A stretch of DNA of 64,000 bases from Pseudarthrobacter sp. ATCC 49987 (GTDB taxonomy: Bacteria > Actinomycetota > Actinomycetes > Actinomycetales > Micrococcaceae): contig NZ_JAABNS010000001.1 in assembly GCF_009928425.1 (NCBI RefSeq), forward strand, positions 3,162,001 through 3,226,000, read 5' to 3'. This document shows, one piece after another, positions 7,936-15,875 of the stretch (its first letter is position 1; each line of letters opens with the position of its first letter). Made by a program: the position numbers and the translations under genes. A model generated the notes under the pieces. It did not search any database. It was not told the origin of the DNA and worked only from the letters and a program-made list of their open reading frames with translations.

Positions 7936-9939
7936 TCAGGACCCGTCACGAGCCGAACACCCGAGGATGGCCCGGGCGATTTCGTCGGCGTCCCGCAGGG
8001 TGCGCTGGCCGCTGCGGTACACGGGCCCGCTTTTCTGCCGGGCCTCGGCCGCGATGGCGGTTCCCCACTGCACGGCGGAGAGCTGCAGCCCCAGGACATA
8101 CAGTCCGTCCGTCACCGAGCCGTTGGCGCCCAGCGGCCGGTACGGGTGCGGCGCCACGTCCAGCCCGGACGTCGGCACCGGCGTTCCTTCCGCCGTCATC
8201 ATGAGCCTCGGGCGGACCAGGCCTTCGGCGAGCAGCTGCTCCAGCAGGGGTGAGTCGTTGACCGCGACCCGGTTGGCCGGCGCCAGCGCCTCGACCATGG
8301 CCCCGGCGGTGACCACGTCCCCGCTGCCGTCGTCCGTGCCGTTCCCCACCCAGGGCGATACGGCCGTGAAGGTCCCCGTTTTGCGGTCCACTCCGAACTT
8401 CGGGTCCGGCCCGACGAACCGGACGACGCCGGCGCTGACCAGGGCCGCGAGCTGTTGGGCCCGCAGCGCGGGCGGCCCGCTGGCGAGGCCCTCGACGAAC
8501 GCTTCGAACCAGCCGCGGAGCCCGGCGACCCACGATTCATCGGTGATGCCGCCGTCCGCGACGGCGGTCTTGAGCACCGCCCTGCCATGGTGCAGGGCGC
8601 CGATGGCCATCTTCACCGGGTCGTCCTCCCCCAGGGCGGATCGCCGGGCGTCGTCGAGCAGATACTCGACGACGGCGTTGTCCAGTTCCGCGCGGGAGGC
8701 GAATGACCTGCCGGCCAGCGGTGCCGCCAGTCCCAGGAGGTTGAGCCGGTGGGCCGGACGGAGGTGGACTTCGAGGACGGAGTCCATCTGGTTTTCCCAT
8801 TTCGCGGCGGAGTGCGCATGCGGGTGCAGGGCCTGCTCCAGCTCCTTCAGGAACTCCTTCGGATCCGTGAGGATGGCCCCCGGCTGCGAGCGCGCCAGCG
8901 TGGAGTAGTAGGCCCAGAGGGCATCGCGGTGCAGGAGGGGCCAGAGGTCGTGGTCGAAGGCGGGCCGGATTCCCGCCTCCGCGAATTTCGCCAGGGCGCT
9001 TTCGGTGCAGTATCTGAGCGTCACGGCATCGGAGTAGTACCCGGCGAGCGTTGCCTTGGCCCGGTACGGGGTGCCGCGCCGGGAGGCGGCGATGATGAGC
9101 GGTTCGCGGCCGGAGGGGAGGTAGCTCATTCCGCCGTCCCCGCCCGGCAGGAACCGCCCGCCGCGGCCTTCGGTCAGCTGGCCCATGGCATCAAAGAAGT
9201 TCAGGCCCATGCCGCGCACCAGCACCGGCTTGACCGCCGGCACGAGCGACCAGTCGACGTCGGCCGGAGCAGCCGGAGGCAGGTACAGCAGCCCGAATTC
9301 CTCGGCTGCCGCCCGGAGTTCGCGCTGTTCGGGGTTGAGCCGCGAGTCGAGGTGGCCGAGGGCCAGCACCACGGAATCAACGGTGAGGGCCGCGCCGTCG
9401 GCCAGCCCGACGTCGAACCACACACGGCCGTCGTCCTCTTCGCCGGCCCCAGGAGCGGCGGCGTGGCGGACGGAGGTCGCCGTCGTGCTGTGGAAATCCA
9501 CCGTGGCGCCGGCTGGGAGGCGGGACAGCAGCTCTTCCACGGTGGAGCGCAGGTAGCGCCCGTACAGGGCCCGGCTGGGGAAGTCCGCCGCACCCAGGCC
9601 GGACAGTTCGGCGCGCTCCTCGGCGGTGAGCGAAGGGTGCCGCTGCCCGCGCTGCAGTTCACGCCAGCGGTCGAAGGTATGGCCGGCGAGCGGGCGCGCG
9701 AGGTCCGGGTCCTCGGGGATGACGGTGGGGTAGAACGACTGCGTGTTCATCAGGTACAGCCGGGACTGGCCCGGCTGCCAGACGTGTCCCGGCCCCGCGG
9801 GATAGGGGTCAATGACGTCAATGTGCAAGGTGGCGCCCGGTCGGGCGGGCGCCCAGTTGGCCAGCAGCCGCTCCAGCACGCTCGTGCCCCGGGGACCGGC
9901 GCCAATCACTGCCGTCCGGATGCTCTGCGATATGCCCAC
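7936..9939 (-). CDS. FAD/NAD(P)-binding protein
   Basis: A 667-residue flavoprotein of the FAD-NAD(P)-binding group (NAD_binding_9 type). The dinucleotide motif VIGAGPRGTSVLERLLAN lies near residues 11-28, and a second motif cluster (VVLALGHLDS, VLVRGMGLNFFDAMGQLT) is in the middle. The substrate is not known; related proteins are annotated as putative N-hydroxylase-like or hypothetical flavoproteins. The frame is open to 10116, but the GTG at 9939 just before the FAD motif is chosen, since the upstream part overlaps the divergent peptidase. It is convergent with the small membrane gene and divergent from the peptidase. Confidence 0.8.
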   Translation of the reverse strand: MGISQSIRTAVIGAGPRGTSVLERLLANWAPARPGATLHIDVIDPYPAGPGHVWQPGQSRLYLMNTQSFYPTVIPEDPDLARPLAGHTFDRWRELQRGQRHPSLTAEERAELSGLGAADFPSRALYGRYLRSTVEELLSRLPAGATVDFHSTTATSVRHAAAPGAGEEDDGRVWFDVGLADGAALTVDSVVLALGHLDSRLNPEQRELRAAAEEFGLLYLPPAAPADVDWSLVPAVKPVLVRGMGLNFFDAMGQLTEGRGGRFLPGGDGGMSYLPSGREPLIIAASRRGTPYRAKATLAGYYSDAVTLRYCTESALAKFAEAGIRPAFDHDLWPLLHRDALWAYYSTLARSQPGAILTDPKEFLKELEQALHPHAHSAAKWENQMDSVLEVHLRPAHRLNLLGLAAPLAGRSFASRAELDNAVVEYLLDDARRSALGEDDPVKMAIGALHHGRAVLKTAVADGGITDESWVAGLRGWFEAFVEGLASGPPALRAQQLAALVSAGVVRFVGPDPKFGVDRKTGTFTAVSPWVGNGTDDGSGDVVTAGAMVEALAPANRVAVNDSPLLEQLLAEGLVRPRLMMTAEGTPVPTSGLDVAPHPYRPLGANGSVTDGLYVLGLQLSAVQWGTAIAAEARQKSGPVYRSGQRTLRDADEIARAILGCSARDGS

Positions 9940-10012
9940 GGCATCCAGCGTATCCGCAACCGGCCCGCGGCTTGACTTGCTACTGGCGCGCCGATGTTGC
10001 TTGGATGGAAAA

Positions 10013-12316
10013 ATGACCACCGCTGAAGCTGCTCCCCCGCCCGAGTCCGACCGACCCGCCGCGTCCACCGGGTCCGCCGCGGAGGGGACCGCCCCCCAAC
10101 CCGTCGACGAGAACATCTGGCTCGAGGAGATCTACGGCGACGAACAGCTCGCCTGGGTCCGGGAACAGAACGCCCGCACCGAGGAGCTCCTGGAGGGCCC
10201 GGACTACGCCGCCCTGGAAAACAGCATCCTCGAGGTGCTCGACTCCACCGACCGGATCGCCATGGTGGGCAAGCACGGCGAGTGGTACTACAACTTCTGG
10301 AAGGACCAGGAGAACCCGAAGGGCCTGTGGCGCCGGACCAGCTGGGACAGCTACCGCGGCGGATCACCGGACTGGGACGTCCTGCTGGATGTGGACGCCC
10401 TGGCCGCGGCGGAAGGTGAGGAGTGGGTGTTCCACGGCGCCAACTTCCTGCGCCCGGCCGCGGGCGAGCCGCACCGCTTGGCGTTGCTGGCCCTGTCCCC
10501 CGACGGCGGCGACGCGAACCGCTACCGCGAGTTCGACGTCGAGACCCGCAGCTTCGTGGACCCGGCGGCCGGCGGCTTTGACCTGCCGACAGCCAAGGGC
10601 AACGCCTCCTGGCTGGACGCGGACACCCTGCTGGTGTCCAGCACGGCAGACGGGTTGCCGAGCACCACGTCCTCCTACGCCCGGACCGGCGTCACGCTGC
10701 GCCGCGGCGGGTCCCTGGCCACGGCTGAGCGGCTGTTCGAAATCCCCGAAGACCACATGATGGCGCTCGTGGCGCACGACTCCACCCCCGGCTTCGAGCG
10801 GACCTTCGCCGTGGACTGGATCAGCTTTTTCGAGAAGACCACCTCGGTGCTGCGCGACGGGCAGTGGGTGCAGATCGATGTCCCTGTGGATGTGAACCTC
10901 AGCGCGCACCGTGACTGGCTGCTCTTCCGGCCGCAGCGGGACTGGACCTTCGGGACAACGACCCACCCGGCAGGGTCCCTGCTCGCGGCCGGGTTCGAGG
11001 CCTTCCTTGCCGGCAGCCGGGAACTGTCCGTGCTGTTCACTCCGGACGAGCACACCTCCCTGCAGTCCTGGAGCTGGACCCGGGACTTCCTGCTGCTGAA
11101 CCTGCTCCGCGACGTATCCTCGGAGATCCGCGTCCTCGATCCGCAGCAGCCCGGGACGGACACCGCCTGGGCGTCCACCGTGCTGGACGCCTGCCCGCCG
11201 CTGCACGACGTCAACGCCTACGCCGTCGACGATGAAGACACCGCCAGCGGCTCGGATGACGACTCCGACGACGACGGGACCGACGGCGCTGCACCGGTCG
11301 CCGAGGGCGAGGGCCCCGGCGCGGGGAACGACTTCTGGCTCGTGGCCACCGGTTTCACCACACCGAGCACGCTCACCCGCGGGAGCCTGAAGCGTGCCGC
11401 CCAGGGCGCGGGCGTGGACAGCACCCACGAAGTGATCCGGTCCTCGCCGTCGTTCTTCAACGAAGCGGCCTACGAGGTCCAGCAGCACTTTGCGGTGTCA
11501 AAGGACGGCACCCGGGTGCCGTATTTCCAGGTGGCGTCCAAGGACCTCGTGCTGGACGGCCAGAACCCCACGCAGCTTTCCGGCTACGGCGGGTTCGAAA
11601 TCTCCCGGACTCCTGCCTACAGCGGCGCGGTCGGCCGCGCCTGGCTGGAACGCCGCACGGAGGAATCCGCCGGGCAAGGGGGCGACGCCCCGCACACCCG
11701 CGGCGGCGTTTACGTGGTGGCCAACATCCGCGGCGGCGGCGAATACGGACCCTCGTGGCACCGCGCGGCCCTGCAGGAGAAGCGGCACAGGGCCTACGAG
11801 GACTTCGCCGCTGTGGCGGCGGACCTGATCTCCCGCGGTGTGACTTCCCGCGGGCGGCTCGGCTGCGTGGGCGGCTCCAACGGCGGCCTGCTGGTGGGGA
11901 ACATGCTCACCCGGTATCCGGAACTCTTCGGGGCCGTCTCCTGCGGGGTCCCGCTGCTGGACATGCGGCGCTACACCAAGCTGTCCGCCGGCTATTCCTG
12001 GATTGCCGAATACGGGGACCCGGACGTTCCCGGGCAGTGGGAGTTCATCAAGACGTTCTCGCCGTACCACCTGCTCAAGGACGGGGTGGACTATCCGGAG
12101 ACGTTCATCTGGACGGCCACCTCGGATGACCGTGTGGGGCCGGTCCAGGCACGCAAGATGGCCGCCCGCATGCAGGCGATGGGCATCCCCAACGTCTGGT
12201 TCCACGAGTCGCTGGAAGGCGGCCACGCCGGCGCCTCCGACAACCGGCAGGCCGCAGCCCTGCAGAGCCGCAGCCAGCACTTCCTGTGGCGGGCATTGGC
12301 GGGCCGCGGCACCTGA
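10013..12316 (+). CDS. Prolyl oligopeptidase family serine peptidase (S9)
   Basis: 767 residues. The N-terminal half is the beta-propeller of S9A peptidases, and the C-terminal alpha/beta hydrolase carries the triad: Ser622 in GGSNGG, Asp705/706 in DDRV and His738 in EGGHAG. It should cleave short proline-containing peptides in the cytosol; no signal peptide is visible. An unusual acidic insert (DDEDTASGSDDDSDDDGTDG, about residues 407-426) lies late in the propeller. The start ATG 10013 follows GGATGGAAAA. A TTGACT at 9972 may be a -35 element. The last codons lie in a 13-base tandem repeat that runs past the stop. Confidence 0.9.
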   Translation: MTTAEAAPPPESDRPAASTGSAAEGTAPQPVDENIWLEEIYGDEQLAWVREQNARTEELLEGPDYAALENSILEVLDSTDRIAMVGKHGEWYYNFWKDQENPKGLWRRTSWDSYRGGSPDWDVLLDVDALAAAEGEEWVFHGANFLRPAAGEPHRLALLALSPDGGDANRYREFDVETRSFVDPAAGGFDLPTAKGNASWLDADTLLVSSTADGLPSTTSSYARTGVTLRRGGSLATAERLFEIPEDHMMALVAHDSTPGFERTFAVDWISFFEKTTSVLRDGQWVQIDVPVDVNLSAHRDWLLFRPQRDWTFGTTTHPAGSLLAAGFEAFLAGSRELSVLFTPDEHTSLQSWSWTRDFLLLNLLRDVSSEIRVLDPQQPGTDTAWASTVLDACPPLHDVNAYAVDDEDTASGSDDDSDDDGTDGAAPVAEGEGPGAGNDFWLVATGFTTPSTLTRGSLKRAAQGAGVDSTHEVIRSSPSFFNEAAYEVQQHFAVSKDGTRVPYFQVASKDLVLDGQNPTQLSGYGGFEISRTPAYSGAVGRAWLERRTEESAGQGGDAPHTRGGVYVVANIRGGGEYGPSWHRAALQEKRHRAYEDFAAVAADLISRGVTSRGRLGCVGGSNGGLLVGNMLTRYPELFGAVSCGVPLLDMRRYTKLSAGYSWIAEYGDPDVPGQWEFIKTFSPYHLLKDGVDYPETFIWTATSDDRVGPVQARKMAARMQAMGIPNVWFHESLEGGHAGASDNRQAAALQSRSQHFLWRALAGRGT

Positions 12317-12340
12317 TCGCGGCACCTGATCGCGGCACCT
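12305..12340. repeat. 13-base tandem repeat across a stop codon
   Basis: About 2.8 copies of CGCGGCACCTGAT start at 12305, 12318 and 12331. The first copy contains the TGA of the peptidase gene. This looks like replication slippage; no function is implied. Confidence 0.8.
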
Positions 12341-12357
12341 GCCGGCGGGGGCAACGA

Positions 12358-12407
12358 GGGGTCACATCGCGCCGGTGTGTGAGCCGGGTTGGGCGCGAAA
12401 TGACCCC
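12358..12407. repeat. Imperfect inverted repeat after the peptidase gene
   Basis: The arms at 12358-12373 (GGGGTCACATCGCGCC) and 12392-12407 (GGCGCGAAATGACCCC) match at 14 of 16 positions around an 18-base loop. It has no T-run. It may act as a transcription terminator or a protein-binding site. Confidence 0.5.
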
Positions 12408-12472
12408 GCGTTGGCCGTTTTGCACTGCATGGCACCTTCTGCGTATTCTTGGTTGGCTAGTTAATAGCAAAT

Positions 12473-12560
12473 GGAGACGTGCCAGAGCGGCCGAATGGGC
12501 TTCACTGCTAATGAAGTGTGGGGCACAACTCCACCGGGGGTTCAAATCCCCCCGTCTCCG
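12473..12560 (+). tRNA. tRNA-Ser (GCT)
   Basis: The acceptor arms GGAGACG and CGTCTCC, with discriminator G at 12560, enclose a standard cloverleaf with a long variable arm. The anticodon loop CTGCTAA between CTTCA and TGAAG gives GCT, which reads AGC/AGT. CCA is not encoded. Confidence 0.95.
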
Positions 12561-12565
12561 CGTTT

Positions 12566-12593
12566 GGCCCCGGTCCCTGGACCGGGGCCTTTT
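12566..12593 (+). terminator. Terminator of tRNA-Ser(GCT)
   Basis: Perfect 11-base arms GGCCCCGGTCC and GGACCGGGGCC with a two-base centre, followed by TTTT, six bases after the tRNA. Confidence 0.85.
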
Positions 12594-12662
12594 GCGTACC
12601 CGGCGCGTCCGGGTGCCGGACACCGGACGCTGTCCCGGCCGCCCGGATGGCAGGATAGGCCC

Positions 12663-14342
12663 ATGTCGAGCAACCCCGGGTCGGGCAACAGCGCGTATGA
12701 CGCGATCATCGTAGGCGGCGGCCACAACGGCCTGGCCGCGGCAGCGTACCTGTCCAAAGCCGGCCGGTCGGTCCTGCTGCTGGAGAAGCTTGAGCATCCC
12801 GGCGGCGCCGCGGTGTCCGCCCAGGCGTTCGACGGCGTCGACGCGCGGCTCTCGCGGTACTCGTACCTCGTGAGCCTCCTCCCGCAGCAAGTCATCGACG
12901 ACCTCGGCCTGCGCATCCGGCTGGCGCGGCGCCGGTATTCGTCCTACACCCCCGACCCGCACGACGGCCGGAACGCCCTGCTGATCGACAACGGGGATGC
13001 CGCCGCCACCGCGGCGTCCTTCGCCGCCGTCGGGGCTCCGGAGAGCGAATTCCGTGCCTTCACCGAGTTCTACGCCGGCTGCCGCCGGCTCACCGAGGCC
13101 CTCTGGCCGACCATGACGTCGCCGCTGCCCACCCGCTCCGAGGCGAGGACCCTCGCAGCCCGGGCCGGGGCAGAGGAGGCATGGGAGGCCATGATCGAAC
13201 GGCCCATCGGCGACTCCATCGCCCGCTCGCTCCAGCACGACCTGGTCCGCGGCGTGGTGCTGACGGACGCCCTGATCGGCACCTTTGCCCGGGCAGACGA
13301 CGAGGACCTGCAGCAGAACATCTGCTTCCTGTACCACCTGGTCGGCGGCGGGACGGGTGACTGGGATGTGCCCATCGGCGGGATGGGCGCAGTCTCCGGG
13401 GAACTGGAACGGGCTGCCCGCGACGCCGGGGCGATAATCCTGACGTCCGCGGATGTCACGGCCGTCCGCCCGGGAGGGCTGGTCAGCTACCAACACGACG
13501 GGGCGGAGCACACGGCCACCGCGTCATGGATCCTCGCCAACGTGGCCCCGGTGGTGCTGGACCGGCTCAGGACCCCCTCCCGCCCGGCTGCCCCGAGCAG
13601 CACCCGGAACCCGAACCACCTCCGGGAGGGCGCGCAGGTCAAGGTGAACCTGCTCCTGAAGCGGCTCCCCCGGCTGCTGGACCCGGCCGTCGGCCCGGGA
13701 GCGGCCTTCGGCGGGACCTTCCACATCAACGAGACCTGGTCGCAGCTCGACACCGCCTACCTCGCCGCCGCGGCCGGAACCGTCCCGGACCCGCTGCCGT
13801 GCGAGATCTACTGCCATTCGCTCACGGACCCCAGCATCCTGTCCCCGGAGCTGCAGGCCTCCGGCGCGCAGACCCTCACCGTGTTCGGCCTGCACGTTCC
13901 GGACCGGCTGATCACGGCGGACAATAATGACCGACGCCGGGCGGAACTGCAGGCAGCCGTTCTGAAGTCCCTGAACTCGGTCCTGGCCGAGCCCGTGGAG
14001 GACCTGCTGCTAACCGGGCCGGACGGGCAGCCCTGCATCGAAACCAAGACCACCCTGGATATTGAACGTGCCGTCGGCATGCCGCGGGGGAACATCTTCC
14101 ATGGCGGTCTCGACTGGCCGTTCGTCGAGGACAACGCACCCCTGGACACCCCGGCCCGGCGCTGGGGCGTCGCGACGGATGACCCGCGGATCCTGCTCTG
14201 CGGCTCGGGCGCCCGGCGCGGCGGTGCCGTCAGCGCCATCGGCGGACACAACGCGGCCATGGCAGTGCTTGAGTCGGGGTCAGGCGGGTCCGGGCCGCGT
14301 GAATCCGCTCCGTTGGAGTCCGGCCGTGTCTCCCGTGACTGA
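12663..14342 (+). CDS. Phytoene-dehydrogenase-like FAD oxidoreductase
   Basis: 559 residues. The N-terminal FAD motif is DAIIVGGGHNGLAAAAYLSK with the downstream LEKLEHPGGAAVS element typical of the CrtI/phytoene dehydrogenase-like superfamily. The C-terminal FAD contact GGAVSAIGGHNAA is present. No carotenoid genes lie nearby, so carotenoid chemistry should not be assumed; many actinobacterial members have unknown substrates. Start ATG 12663 is chosen because the FAD motif follows after about 13 residues, although the frame is open back into the tRNA. An MFS exporter follows 24 bases downstream and is probably co-transcribed. Confidence 0.85.
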   Translation: MSSNPGSGNSAYDAIIVGGGHNGLAAAAYLSKAGRSVLLLEKLEHPGGAAVSAQAFDGVDARLSRYSYLVSLLPQQVIDDLGLRIRLARRRYSSYTPDPHDGRNALLIDNGDAAATAASFAAVGAPESEFRAFTEFYAGCRRLTEALWPTMTSPLPTRSEARTLAARAGAEEAWEAMIERPIGDSIARSLQHDLVRGVVLTDALIGTFARADDEDLQQNICFLYHLVGGGTGDWDVPIGGMGAVSGELERAARDAGAIILTSADVTAVRPGGLVSYQHDGAEHTATASWILANVAPVVLDRLRTPSRPAAPSSTRNPNHLREGAQVKVNLLLKRLPRLLDPAVGPGAAFGGTFHINETWSQLDTAYLAAAAGTVPDPLPCEIYCHSLTDPSILSPELQASGAQTLTVFGLHVPDRLITADNNDRRRAELQAAVLKSLNSVLAEPVEDLLLTGPDGQPCIETKTTLDIERAVGMPRGNIFHGGLDWPFVEDNAPLDTPARRWGVATDDPRILLCGSGARRGGAVSAIGGHNAAMAVLESGSGGSGPRESAPLESGRVSRD

Positions 14343-14366
14343 GCCTGGTGTCGGAACGGCCCCTGC

Positions 14367-15875
14367 ATGAGCGAGCCCTCGCCACCTAACGGCACGCCCT
14401 CCGGCACACCCTCCGGCAGGCCAGTGGACAAGTGGAGCCCCCGCCTGGCCCTGCTGGTCGCTGCGACCTTCTTTATGGAGTTCCTGGACGGCACCGTCCT
14501 GACCACCGCGATCCCCAGCATCGCGGCGGACTTTTCGGTCCCTTCAGCGGACGTCAACATCACCATGACCGCCTACCTGATGACGGTGGCGATGGGGATC
14601 CCGCTCAGCGGCTGGCTGGCCGAACGCCTCGGCGCGCGGCGCGTGTTCTGCCTGGCCATTGCGACGTTCACTGCGGCCTCCCTGCTGTGCGCGCTCAGCC
14701 AGGACCTGGCCATGCTGACCATGAGCCGGGTGCTGCAGGGCGCGGGCGGGGCCATGATGGTCCCCGTCGGCACCCTGGTGGTGCTTCGCGGAACAGCAAA
14801 AAAGGATCTGCTCCGCGCCACGGCATACCTGGTGTGGCCCGGCCTGCTGGCCCCTGTCCTCGCCCCGCTCGTCGGAGGCGCGCTCACAACGTTCCTGTCC
14901 TGGCACTGGATCTTCCTGATCAATCTCCCGCTGGGACTCGCAGCGTTCCTCGCGGCGCTGCGGCTGGTTCCGGCCGCCCCGGGCGACCGCACCCGGCGCC
15001 TGGACTGGCTGGGGCTGGCCCTCACCACCCTGGGCGTGGGGGCCGTCGTGGTGGGCCTGGAGCTGGCCGGCGGCCGCGGGTCCGGCGCCTTCGCGGCTCT
15101 CAGCATCACCGCGGGGCTGCTGTTCCTGGCCGCGGCCGTCTGGTGGATGCGGCGGACCCGCTCCCCCCTGTTCGATCTGGGTGTCTTTTCCGCCCGGACG
15201 TTCCGCGCCACGGCGACGGGCGGCTTCATCTACCGCCTGACCATCAGTGCCGTGCCCTTCCTGCTGCCGCTGATGTTCCAGAACGGCTTCGGCTGGGATC
15301 CGCTGCGCGCCGGGGTCCTCGTCGCGGCGGTGTTCGTCGGCAATATCGGAATCAAACCGGCCACCACCCCGCTCATCCGGCGCTTCGGCTTCAAACCGGT
15401 GCTGGTCTTCGCGTCCCTGGCGTCGGCGGCAACCTTTGCCCTGTGCGCCCTGCTCGACGCCGGCACACCGGAGCCGCTGATCTTTGCCCTGCTCGTGGCC
15501 AGCGGGGCCTTCCGGTCCATCGGTTTCTCGGCCTACGCCTCGGTGCAGTACGCCGACGTCGTTCCCGCCCAACTGCCCTCCGCCAACGCCGTGTCCGCGA
15601 CCCTCGTGCAGCTCGCCGCCGCGGCCGGGATCGCGATCGGGGCCCTGCTGATCCGGGCCTTCCCGGCCGGCGGACCGTGGCTGGGCGCGGCGGGCGCGGC
15701 GGGCGCTGCCGCAGGGGATCCGGTGGCGCCGTACCGGGCGGCGTTCCTGGCGATTGCGGTGTTCATGCTCCTGAGCACCCTTGACAGCCTGACGCTGCCA
15801 CGGCACGCCGGAGCCGAGGTCAGCCGGCCTGGCCAAGCACCAGCGGCAGCACGGCCCCGGCGCCCGCGAGCCTGA
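14367..15875 (+). CDS. MFS transporter, DHA2/EmrB-QacA type
   Basis: A 502-residue polytopic membrane protein with about 12-14 hydrophobic segments. The start of the first repeat contains FFMEFLDGTVLTTAIPSIA, the classic DHA2 motif D1, and SRVLQGAGGAMMVPVG matches antiporter motif C. It is a likely proton-driven drug or metabolite exporter. It follows the FAD oxidoreductase closely. Its last 56 bases overlap, tail to tail, the end of recQ on the other strand. Confidence 0.9.
   Translation: MSEPSPPNGTPSGTPSGRPVDKWSPRLALLVAATFFMEFLDGTVLTTAIPSIAADFSVPSADVNITMTAYLMTVAMGIPLSGWLAERLGARRVFCLAIATFTAASLLCALSQDLAMLTMSRVLQGAGGAMMVPVGTLVVLRGTAKKDLLRATAYLVWPGLLAPVLAPLVGGALTTFLSWHWIFLINLPLGLAAFLAALRLVPAAPGDRTRRLDWLGLALTTLGVGAVVVGLELAGGRGSGAFAALSITAGLLFLAAAVWWMRRTRSPLFDLGVFSARTFRATATGGFIYRLTISAVPFLLPLMFQNGFGWDPLRAGVLVAAVFVGNIGIKPATTPLIRRFGFKPVLVFASLASAATFALCALLDAGTPEPLIFALLVASGAFRSIGFSAYASVQYADVVPAQLPSANAVSATLVQLAAAAGIAIGALLIRAFPAGGPWLGAAGAAGAAAGDPVAPYRAAFLAIAVFMLLSTLDSLTLPRHAGAEVSRPGQAPAAARPRRPRA

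Noticed and set aside
8749..9975. 408-codon open frame on the plus strand
   Set aside because: It is a shadow of the FAD/NAD-binding gene on the minus strand.
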